A program made the translations under genes and the position numbers. From Methanobrevibacter sp. (lineage in GTDB: Archaea; Methanobacteriota; Methanobacteria; Methanobacteriales; Methanobacteriaceae), in NCBI RefSeq assembly GCF_017406825.1, contig NZ_JAFQXT010000003.1, forward strand, positions 33,154 to 97,153: DNA of 64,000 nucleotides, read 5' to 3'. Numbering within the stretch: the first letter of the stretch is position 1; every line of letters starts with the position of its first letter. Below the pieces are notes generated by a model. It was not told the DNA's origin, made no database searches, and was given only the letters and a program-made list of their open reading frames with translations. Below, piece after piece: positions 27,028 to 34,734 of this stretch.

Positions 27028-29298
27028 ATGCTTGCAAAAAAGATGATAAGGGACATTTCCAGGCACAAGGCTCAGTTCATATCAATTTTCCTAATGGCAT
27101 TTCTGGGGGTATTCGTGTTTGCCGGGGTCGGAGGCGAATCAGTAGGCCTTGAAGTCAATGTCAATGACTACTATGAGGAAACCAATCTTGCCGATGGTTG
27201 GATATATTCAAACTACATCAATGACTTGTTCATGTATCAGGTGGATGCTTTAGGTGCAACAACCGATATGGAACGGCAACTGGTCGTCGATTCGGTTGCG
27301 GACTTTAAAAATGATCCCGAAATTACCTTGCATTTCGTTGAAAACAACACAATCTCCAAATTTTATCTGCTTGAAGGTGAAAAGTTAGACATTGAAGACA
27401 AGGAGGGTGTCTGGCTGGACAAGAGCTTTGCCGATGAAAAAGGCCTTAAGGTTGGAGACAACATTACCTTTGAGTTTGAAGGATACAAAATCGAAAAGGA
27501 AATCAGGGGGCTGGGATATTCTCCGGAATATGTCTACCACGCTTCAACTTCATCAGTGATACCTGACTTCAATAAGATAGGCTTTGCATACATGTCATAT
27601 AAGGCATTTCCGGAGGATACTGTTCCATATAACGTTTTGAATGTTAAGTTTGAGGGCACTCCCGAAACGTATGCCGAGCTCCTGTCGTATCATATGGACG
27701 GATACTACAATTCATTTGTGGAACGGTCAGAGCACGTTAGTGTCAGCCAGTTTTCAGAGGAAATGGACCAGCACAGTATGATGAGCGACATTTTTCCAGT
27801 TGTGTTCATACTGATTGCAATGCTGATTCTTTTAACAACAATGACAAGGATCATCACACATCAAAGAACACAAATAGGCATTCTTAAGGCTAACGGTTTC
27901 AAAAATCATTCAATAATATTGCATTATGTATCATATGGATTCTTGCTGGTTTTAATCGGTTCAATTTTAGGGCTAATCTTGGGTCCGATTACTTTGCCCC
28001 AACTGTTCTATCCGTCAATGAGTGCAACATATAAGCTTCCTTCATGGAATCCCGCATGGAGCATGAATTTTGTCTATGTTGCGGCATTGATGGTTATAAT
28101 GTCAATAGCGGTGTCATTTTATTCGGTCAAAAGCATTTCATCTGAAAACCCTGCCGATACGTTAAGGCCAAAAGCGCCTAAGGTGTCCACTTCGGGGATT
28201 GTTGAAAAATTGGCTATTTGGAAACATCTCTCGTTCAATGTCCGATGGAACTGGAGGGATGCCAAAAGAAATAAGTTCAGGGGTCTTATGACAATAATCG
28301 GTGTTATCGGATGCACTGCACTTCTTGTGTGTGCATTTGGGATGTATGATGGGATGAATGATTTGAAAGAATGGGAATTTAACCAGATCAACCACTATGA
28401 TTCAAAACTGATTGCGGATGAGGAAGCCACAATTTCCCAAATCGATGAGGTTGCAGACAAGGTCAACGGCGATAAGCTGATGGAGGGGGCCATTGAAATC
28501 GAATCGGACACAGCCAAAAAGTCCGCTTCGCTTCTGGTATTGAACGGCACAGACCTGATAACTCCAACAGATTATGATAGAAATAATGTAGAAATTGAAG
28601 ATGATGAGGTTTCCATTTCGCAGAAGATGGCTGACATGCTTGGTGTTGATGTGGGCGACACCGTAAAATGGCACATTATGGGTTCGGATAAATGGGTGAA
28701 GACAAAAATCGATAAGATACATGCCGACCCGACCTCACAGGGATTCATAATGTCCGCTGACAAGCTGGAGGATCTGGACTTGAACTACACCGCTACAAGC
28801 ATCATAACCTCCGAACATGTGGACAGGAAGTATGATGGAATAAAATCCACCAACTCCCTGAATGACATGACCTCAAGTTGGGACGAGCTGACTGAAGCGA
28901 TGTGGCTGCTGATCTACATTCTGATATTCTTCGCTTCTCTTTTAGCGGTCATCGTCCTATATAACTTGGGATTGCTGTCATTTACAGAAATCGAACGTGA
29001 AATTGCGACCTTGAAGGTGTTGGGATTTAAAACAGGCGCTCTTCGAAGACTGTTATTGACTCAAAACTTATGGTTTACCGCTGTCGGATTTATATTGGGC
29101 TTGCCGGTAGGATATTTTGTTTTGGATATTATGTGGAAGTCATCTGGCGATTCGTTTTACATCTTGCCTTCAATAACCCTTACAAACTTCCTGTTGACTG
29201 CTGCAATAACATTTGCATTGTCAATAATGGTAAATCTGTTGTTCTCACGTAAAATCAAAAGGTTGAATATGGTCGAATCACTTAAAAGTGGGGAATAG
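27028..29298 (+). CDS. FtsX-family ABC permease, copy 1
   Basis: A 756-residue permease with an N-terminal membrane helix (FISIFLMAFLGVFVFAGVGG), a large external domain of about 230 residues, three helices, a second external domain and three final helices carrying the FtsX signature (LLSFTEIEREIATLKVLGFKTGALRRLLLTQN). The ATG at 27028 starts MLAKKMIRDISRHKAQF, matching the start of copy 2 at 29826; the longer upstream frame runs inside the ATPase gene. The stop lies in a GGGGAATA-N2-TATTCCCC hairpin (29290-29307). Confidence 0.85.
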   Translation: MLAKKMIRDISRHKAQFISIFLMAFLGVFVFAGVGGESVGLEVNVNDYYEETNLADGWIYSNYINDLFMYQVDALGATTDMERQLVVDSVADFKNDPEITLHFVENNTISKFYLLEGEKLDIEDKEGVWLDKSFADEKGLKVGDNITFEFEGYKIEKEIRGLGYSPEYVYHASTSSVIPDFNKIGFAYMSYKAFPEDTVPYNVLNVKFEGTPETYAELLSYHMDGYYNSFVERSEHVSVSQFSEEMDQHSMMSDIFPVVFILIAMLILLTTMTRIITHQRTQIGILKANGFKNHSIILHYVSYGFLLVLIGSILGLILGPITLPQLFYPSMSATYKLPSWNPAWSMNFVYVAALMVIMSIAVSFYSVKSISSENPADTLRPKAPKVSTSGIVEKLAIWKHLSFNVRWNWRDAKRNKFRGLMTIIGVIGCTALLVCAFGMYDGMNDLKEWEFNQINHYDSKLIADEEATISQIDEVADKVNGDKLMEGAIEIESDTAKKSASLLVLNGTDLITPTDYDRNNVEIEDDEVSISQKMADMLGVDVGDTVKWHIMGSDKWVKTKIDKIHADPTSQGFIMSADKLEDLDLNYTATSIITSEHVDRKYDGIKSTNSLNDMTSSWDELTEAMWLLIYILIFFASLLAVIVLYNLGLLSFTEIEREIATLKVLGFKTGALRRLLLTQNLWFTAVGFILGLPVGYFVLDIMWKSSGDSFYILPSITLTNFLLTAAITFALSIMVNLLFSRKIKRLNMVESLKSGE

Positions 29299-29307
29299 TT
29301 ATTCCCC
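29290..29307. repeat. 8-bp inverted repeat over the permease stop codon
   Basis: GGGGAATA (29290-29297) and TATTCCCC (29300-29307) pair around the TAG stop. No T-run follows, so this may be an RNA stability or processing hairpin rather than a terminator. Confidence 0.4.
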
Positions 29308-29374
29308 TATTCTCCCATATCAAGTGACAAAATATTTAAAAGGGTCAAGTTTCAATTCTTATTCAGGTGATAAT

Positions 29375-29596
29375 ATGGCTGAAGTTACAGGAGAATCAAA
29401 ATATATGGATTTGTTGAATGAGTATCCACTGCTTAAAACGGATTTGGTCCGTAAAAACCCCAAATTTGAATTTTTGGTAACTCAAATGGGAAAGATTTCG
29501 CTTTGGGAAGCAAATCTCGCCGAAGTCAGTGAAAGGGCTGAAATGACAGTCGATGAAACGGTTTCACTTTTTAAAGAATTGATTGATTCATATTGA
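29375..29596 (+). CDS. DUF1858-like small protein
   Basis: A 73-residue all-helical protein. YMDLLNEYPLLKTDLVRKNPKFEFL, followed by a helix ending MTVDETVSLFKELI, resembles the DUF1858 fold often found near hybrid-cluster or nitrogen-redox genes. The ATG at 29375 has GGTGAT just before it; the earlier in-frame ATG at 29288 lies within the preceding gene. It sits between two paralogous permease genes. Function unknown; assignment is tentative. Confidence 0.55.
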   Translation: MAEVTGESKYMDLLNEYPLLKTDLVRKNPKFEFLVTQMGKISLWEANLAEVSERAEMTVDETVSLFKELIDSY

Positions 29597-29825
29597 CCTT
29601 TCCTTTTTTCCACCATTTCATGCATATTCCTATTTCGCATTAGGTTAATCTTAATCAAACAATAATGTTAATGCAATTCCCAATCAATAATTTTACAATA
29701 TAGATGATTATCTACATGAATTATAGGCTCTTTTCTTAATTTAAAGGCATGGTTTTAGTTTTGGATATTCTCCCTCATCAATTGAAAATAGGTTTTTTAT
29801 ATTTAATATTCCATATATTATTATC

Positions 29826-32084
29826 ATGTCATTGTCCAGAAAAATGCTGAGGGATATAAAGATAAATAAGACACAGTTTATTGCAATATTTCTAATGGCA
29901 TTTATAGGTATCTTTGCTTACAGCGGAATTTATGGCGAGTATTACGGCCTGGTACAAACTTCCAATCAGTATTATGCAGATACCAATATGGCAGATGGCT
30001 GGATTGACAATGATAATTTCGATGAGTTGTCGGTTCACAAAGTAAATGAATTTTCAACCCAAACCGACAGGCAGGAAGTTGTTCTCTCCTCAGCGGACCT
30101 GGAGGGAAAACCTGACATGACGCTTCATTTCATAGAAAAGGGAACGATTTCCAAATTCTACACGACTGAAGGTGAAGATTTTGATTCCTCTGACGATTCA
30201 GGAGTATGGCTTGACCAGCGCTTTGCAGATGCAAGAGATCTGCACATCGGAGATACGATAACTTTCGAGTTTGACAATCTGACAATTAAAAAGGAAATAA
30301 AAGGCACAGGCTATTCTCCGGAGTATATCTATGAGACTTCACCCAGCTCCCTGACACCTGATTTTTCAGAGTTGGGATTTGCCTATCTTTCATATAAGGC
30401 ATATCCTGAAGATTTGGAATATAATAAATTGCTCGTCAAGTATAACTGTTCGGATAGTGACTTCAAGGAAAAATTGGACGATTCGATTGATTATCTGTCA
30501 TTCACTAAAAAAGAGAATCATCTCAGTGTGTCTAAGTTTGCAAATGAAATGGACCAGCACAAGATGATCGGGGATGTCTTCCCAATCGTATTTATTTTGG
30601 TAACCTTTTTGACACTTCTGACTACAATGACAAGGATTGTCACTCACCAGAGAACTCAAATCGGAATCCTGAAGGCGGTCGGCTTTAAGGATTCGACAAT
30701 AATACTGCATTATTTATCATATGCATTTTTCCCGGTTTTATTGGGAGCGATTTTAGGTTTAGTGACAGGGCCAATGATTATCCCACAGATGTTCTACCCG
30801 ACAATGGCTACAATGTACAGCATGCCGATGTGGCATCCCGGTTTTGACATGAGCTTTGTCTATATAGCAATACTGTTGGTTGTCTTATCCGTTTTCGTTA
30901 CATACATGACATGCAGAAGAATTTCAAAGGAAAATCCTGCAAGCACTATGAGGCCAAAGGCTCCCAACATCTCTTCAAAGGGATTCCTTGAAAAATCAAA
31001 GCTCTGGAACCGCTTAAGTTTCAATTTAAGATGGAATATCAGGGATGCAAAATCCAATAAGTTCAGAGCGTTTATGGTGATAGTTGGGGTGATGGGTTGT
31101 GTTGCCTTGTTAATCGCGGCGTTCGGCATGAATGACAGTTTGAATGAACTGAAATCATGGGAATATGATGACATAAACCATTTCGAGTCAAGAATACAGC
31201 TTTCCAATAACGCGAATCCAATGGAATTGTACTATATATTGAATGAATCAAACGGAAGCTTCATCATGCAGCAGTCAATTGAAATCAGGGCAAATGACAT
31301 GGAAGACACGGTAACCCTGCTTGCATCGAACAACACGGATTTGATATCCTACACTGACAGCAATAGAAATCAAATAGACATTGACGAGGGGGATGTTTCA
31401 ATCTCAACGAAACTTGCTGAGAAGTTCAACCTGACCAAGGGGGATAAGATCAGGTGGCATGTAGTTGGAAGCGATGAATGGGTAACTTCAAAAATCGGCC
31501 AGATACATGCAGAACCTATTTCGCAGGGTTTGATAATGTCTCCGGATACTCTGGAAGACCAGGGATTGAATTTCACACCAACAAATATTGTAACTTCCGA
31601 AAAATATGGCGAAAACCTCGAATCCGTTAAATCGGTCACAACCATAGATAAAATGAGGAAAAGCTGGGACATGATGACAACCTCCGTGATGATGATGGTT
31701 TCGGTTGTAACGGTTGTGGCTGTAGTATTGGCAGGGTTGGTATTGTATAATTTAGGAATCCTGTCATTCACAGAAATGGAAAGGGAAATTGCTACATTGA
31801 AGGTTTTGGGCTTTAAGACAAATGACTTAAGGAAATTACTGTTAACCCAAAACATTATCTTCACAAGCATCGGATTTATTTTAGGAATTCCTATAGGATT
31901 CTATTTCATGACCTTGATGATGAATGCCGCCGGAGAATCGCTGTATTACATTCCGACCCTGACTTGGGGAAATATTTTATTATGTGTGGCAATAACATAT
32001 ACAATATCCATAGGGGTTAACTTATTGTTCTCGGAAAAAATTAGAAATTTGGATATGGTGGAAGCACTTAAAGATGTTGATTAA
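29826..32084 (+). CDS. FtsX-family ABC permease, copy 2
   Basis: 752 residues, similar to the permease at 27028 over its full length (shared FLMAF, GTISKFY, GDTITFEF, GYSPEYIYE, LTTMTRIVTHQRTQIGILKAVGF, LSFTEMEREIATLKVLGFKT). Same order of helices and external domains. No ATPase gene accompanies it, so it likely shares the ATPase at 26319, either as a heterodimer with copy 1 or as an alternative partner. Upstream bases 29597-29825 hold a promoter-like region with only a degenerate metal box (29640-29654). Confidence 0.85.
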   Translation: MSLSRKMLRDIKINKTQFIAIFLMAFIGIFAYSGIYGEYYGLVQTSNQYYADTNMADGWIDNDNFDELSVHKVNEFSTQTDRQEVVLSSADLEGKPDMTLHFIEKGTISKFYTTEGEDFDSSDDSGVWLDQRFADARDLHIGDTITFEFDNLTIKKEIKGTGYSPEYIYETSPSSLTPDFSELGFAYLSYKAYPEDLEYNKLLVKYNCSDSDFKEKLDDSIDYLSFTKKENHLSVSKFANEMDQHKMIGDVFPIVFILVTFLTLLTTMTRIVTHQRTQIGILKAVGFKDSTIILHYLSYAFFPVLLGAILGLVTGPMIIPQMFYPTMATMYSMPMWHPGFDMSFVYIAILLVVLSVFVTYMTCRRISKENPASTMRPKAPNISSKGFLEKSKLWNRLSFNLRWNIRDAKSNKFRAFMVIVGVMGCVALLIAAFGMNDSLNELKSWEYDDINHFESRIQLSNNANPMELYYILNESNGSFIMQQSIEIRANDMEDTVTLLASNNTDLISYTDSNRNQIDIDEGDVSISTKLAEKFNLTKGDKIRWHVVGSDEWVTSKIGQIHAEPISQGLIMSPDTLEDQGLNFTPTNIVTSEKYGENLESVKSVTTIDKMRKSWDMMTTSVMMMVSVVTVVAVVLAGLVLYNLGILSFTEMEREIATLKVLGFKTNDLRKLLLTQNIIFTSIGFILGIPIGFYFMTLMMNAAGESLYYIPTLTWGNILLCVAITYTISIGVNLLFSEKIRNLDMVEALKDVD

Positions 32085-32094
32085 AGTTGATAAC

Positions 32095-32817
32095 ATGAAT
32101 CTTGAAGATACAATATACAAAAGACAGTCAATTAGGAACTATGACAAAAATCCGCTAAGCGCAGAAACTTTAAACGAGTTGAGAGATTTCATAGACAATG
32201 CAAAAGTCTTGAATCAGGATATAGACTGGAGCTATGATATTGTCGGACCGGATAACTTCAGGATGCTTCAGAGATTCAAGCCTCCCCATGCGCTGCTTCT
32301 GTTTTCACAAGAAAAGCAGAATTATCTCCAGAACATCGGATTCATATTCCAACAGGTTGACCTGTACCTACAAAGCAGGGGTATCGGCTCCTGCTGGATT
32401 GGTGCGGGAGGCCCTAAAAACTATGAAAATCCAAATCCCGACCAGAAATTCATTATCATGATTGTATTCGGCAAACCCCAAGGCGAAATCTATCGTGAAA
32501 GAACTCAGTTTGAAAGAAAGATTATTTGCGAAATTTCGGATGAAAGGGACAGCAAACTGATTCCTGCACAGCTCGCTCCGTCAGCTGCAAACTCACAGGC
32601 ATGGTATTTCACACACAATGATGACGGAAGTTATAATCTGTATAGAAACAGGCGTAAAGTCCGTTTGAACAAAAAAATGGATGCCTGGAATCAGGTTGAT
32701 ATGGGCATTGCATTGGCACACATGTACGTTGCAAACATGGAATCTTTTAAATTTATTTTAGATGGTCCTCATGAAGAGCTGAAGGACAAGGTATTCGAGG
32801 GAAGCTTTACCATATAA
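32095..32817 (+). CDS. Nitroreductase-family protein
   Basis: FMN-binding nitroreductase fold. The N-terminal MNLEDTIYKRQSIRNYDKNPLS is the classic phosphate-contact motif, and an internal duplicated-looking half includes LYLQSRGIGSCWIGAGGP and APSAANSQAWYFTH. This two-part form is found in archaeal and clostridial members whose substrates are unknown. The ATG at 32095 is preferred; a TTG at 32074 would overlap the permease end. It is probably co-transcribed with copy 2 of the permease. Confidence 0.75.
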   Translation: MNLEDTIYKRQSIRNYDKNPLSAETLNELRDFIDNAKVLNQDIDWSYDIVGPDNFRMLQRFKPPHALLLFSQEKQNYLQNIGFIFQQVDLYLQSRGIGSCWIGAGGPKNYENPNPDQKFIIMIVFGKPQGEIYRERTQFERKIICEISDERDSKLIPAQLAPSAANSQAWYFTHNDDGSYNLYRNRRKVRLNKKMDAWNQVDMGIALAHMYVANMESFKFILDGPHEELKDKVFEGSFTI

Positions 32818-32864
32818 CTTCGTTTTAAGATAAATTAATTAACTATGCAGTAGAATAATTAAAT

Positions 32865-33278
32865 ATGAATTCTATTGAAGAGGCAGTTCAATTATTTGAA
32901 AGCGGTTATATGTGCTCACAGGCGGTGTTTGCCGCATTTTCTGAAGATTTAGGCCTTTCAAAAGAACAGGCTCTTAAAATCGGAGCCTGCTTTGGTAGCG
33001 GAATGCGCAAAGCCGAAGTCTGTGGGGCGTGCACAGGCGCATTGATGGTATTGGGATTGAAATATGGCGAAAGCAAGCAAAAAAGCGATGAGGTATGCGA
33101 TAAATTTATGGATGAATTCAAAAAGGAAAACGGGTCATACATCTGCCGTGATTTGCTTGAATGTGATATCAGCACTGAAGAAGGAGTGAAATACGCTAAA
33201 GACAATAATCTGTTTAAGGAATTCTGCCCGAAAATGGTGGAATCAGCTTCAAGAATTGTTGATGAAATGATATATTAA
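32865..33278 (+). CDS. C_GCAxxG_C_C family redox protein
   Basis: A 137-residue protein of the C-GCAxxG-C-C family. Seen are GYMCSQAVFAAF, IGACFGSGMRKAEVCGACTGALMVLG, and C-terminal YICRDLLECD and FCPKMV Cys residues. Members are thought to be membrane-near redox or metal-binding proteins. The regular Cys spacing suggests a disulfide or metal site. It lies 47 bases after the nitroreductase gene, fitting a small redox group. Confidence 0.8.
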   Translation: MNSIEEAVQLFESGYMCSQAVFAAFSEDLGLSKEQALKIGACFGSGMRKAEVCGACTGALMVLGLKYGESKQKSDEVCDKFMDEFKKENGSYICRDLLECDISTEEGVKYAKDNNLFKEFCPKMVESASRIVDEMIY

Positions 33279-33298
33279 GTATATTTGGAGGACTTTTA

Positions 33299-33748
33299 AT
33301 GGCTAATAAGGGTTTCATATTGCTGATTGTGGTTCTTGTCGTTATTTTGGCATTGGTAGGTATTTATTCGGTTACCGAATTTCAAGATACTGGGGGCAAT
33401 CTCACTAGACTTGAAGTGTCATCAGAAGGACCGTTTAAAGTAAGTGAAATAGTTGAAGATATTGAAAATTCCTCTTATTATGAGGGATATGACAATGATA
33501 CCTTGAATTGGATGAAGTCACTGGGGGACATGTATGTCTTCAACGGTTTGCAGTCATTTGTCATAATGGATTCAGATGATGCGGGCAAATTGCCTTCAGA
33601 GTTCGTCACGGATGTTGCCATAACAAACATCTTCAACTGTGAAGTTGTTGAAAAGCGTTCCTTGGGCAATATTGAACATCCAAAGGATGTGTACCTGGTT
33701 GAAAATGTTGAATATCTGGAACAGAACATAACTTATTATCCTGTTTGA
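33299..33748 (+). CDS. Membrane-anchored hypothetical protein
   Basis: 149 residues with one N-terminal membrane helix (FILLIVVLVVILALVGIYSV, residues 5-24) and an external domain of about 120 residues without Cys. No family recognised. GGAGG precedes the ATG, and the C_GCAxxG gene ends 20 bases earlier. It may be a surface partner of the transport operon, which is inference. Confidence 0.55.
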   Translation: MANKGFILLIVVLVVILALVGIYSVTEFQDTGGNLTRLEVSSEGPFKVSEIVEDIENSSYYEGYDNDTLNWMKSLGDMYVFNGLQSFVIMDSDDAGKLPSEFVTDVAITNIFNCEVVEKRSLGNIEHPKDVYLVENVEYLEQNITYYPV

Positions 33749-33763
33749 TTAGGAGTTAAAAGA

Positions 33764-34228
33764 ATGGAAAATATTAATGATTGGAAAGGGATTAATGGAC
33801 AATTGGTTTCATTTAAAAAGGAAGTTGGAGATGCTAAAAAAATCACATTTTTAGGGTCTCCTGGTGTATGCACACCATTTGCCGAGCTATTGGCCTATGC
33901 GGTCAGGGATGTCGAGACTAATTTCGTATCATTGCTGGATATAGAAAATTCTCATCAATTTGAGTTTAAGGAATATGCAATGGTTTTAGCGGATGAGATT
34001 TCAGATTCTCATGACTCTGATGTTGTGGTATTGCTGGGTGGCCTTAGCATGCCAAAGTATGATGTTGACTTGGATGAATTGAAGGGAGTTGTTGATGAAA
34101 TCCTTAAGGATGGCGGCAAGTTAATTGGCGTAAGCTTCATGGACATGTTCACCAAATCAGGATGGCTTGAAAAGGTCGATTTTGATGTTGTCATTGACGG
34201 TACGTTGACAGGTGTTGTTAAAACGTAA
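33764..34228 (+). CDS. DUF2124-like protein
   Basis: A 154-residue protein with alternating beta strands and helices (KKITFLGSPGVCTPFAELLAYAVRD, VVVLLGGLSMPKYDVD, GGKLIGVSFMDMFTKSGW), resembling DUF2124 proteins known mainly from methanogens. The Cys in the GSPGVCTPF loop near the N-terminus is a candidate active or metal-binding residue. It lies 15 bases after the previous gene. Reaction unknown. Confidence 0.62.
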   Translation: MENINDWKGINGQLVSFKKEVGDAKKITFLGSPGVCTPFAELLAYAVRDVETNFVSLLDIENSHQFEFKEYAMVLADEISDSHDSDVVVLLGGLSMPKYDVDLDELKGVVDEILKDGGKLIGVSFMDMFTKSGWLEKVDFDVVIDGTLTGVVKT

Positions 34229-34266
34229 TTAATCATATTAATTACTTCTTATTTTTTTCAGATTAA

Positions 34267-34323
34267 CATATCATAATATCATGATATGAAAACTTTTAAA
34301 TACATAAACATATCATAATATGT
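34267..34323. promoter_or_regulatory. Two inverted repeats flanking the arsR TATA box
   Basis: CATATCAT-N6-ATGATATG (34267-34288) and ACATAT-CATA-ATATGT (34308-34323) share the CATATCATAATAT core and flank the TATA-like TTTTAAATA (34294-34302). This is the layout of ArsR/SmtB/CadC operators. Metal binding by the repressor should release it and derepress both genes. Confidence 0.65.
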
Positions 34324-34338
34324 AAATATATAATATAT

Positions 34339-34716
34339 GTGATGACAATGGAAAAAAATAATCTTGAAAATGATGATGTATGTGAAGTGTTCGATTCTCA
34401 TGAAGATATAGTAAACCGTGTTAAAGAGCGCATGCCTTCAGAGGAACAATACTCAGATTTATCAGAATTTTTTAAAATATTCGGAAACCCAACAAGATTA
34501 AAAATTATTTCCCTGCTTGCTGTAGAGGATTTATGTGTATGTGATATTTGCGAAGCACTTGATTTAAACCAGACAACAGTCTCAAATCAGCTCAGAATAT
34601 TAAGAGCAAGTAATCTTGTAAAATACCGAAAAGAAGGTAAAATGGCAAGATACTCTCTTACAGACCTGCACATTGAAATGATTTACAAAGTAGGTTTAGA
34701 ACATATATTAGAATAA
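34339..34716 (+). CDS. ArsR/SmtB-family metal-sensing repressor
   Basis: 125 residues. Winged HTH with FFKIFGNPTRLKIISLLAVEDLCVCDICEALDLNQTTVSNQLRILRASNLVKYRKEGKMARYSL. The ELCVCD-like motif (LCVCDIC) in the recognition region is the metal site of CadC/ArsR-type sensors. The C-terminal HIEMIYKVGLEHILE could add the alpha5 metal site seen in SmtB/CzrA. It precedes the metal ATPase by 18 bases and is preceded by two operators, so it almost certainly represses its own operon until Zn, Cd or a similar ion is bound. Confidence 0.88.
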   Translation: MMTMEKNNLENDDVCEVFDSHEDIVNRVKERMPSEEQYSDLSEFFKIFGNPTRLKIISLLAVEDLCVCDICEALDLNQTTVSNQLRILRASNLVKYRKEGKMARYSLTDLHIEMIYKVGLEHILE

Positions 34717-34734
34717 TTTTTAATTGGTGATACT

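Noticed and set aside
29640..29654. TTAGGTTAATCTTAA as a third DtxR-like box
   Set aside because: Right arm has two mismatches to CCTAA; kept only as a weak candidate.
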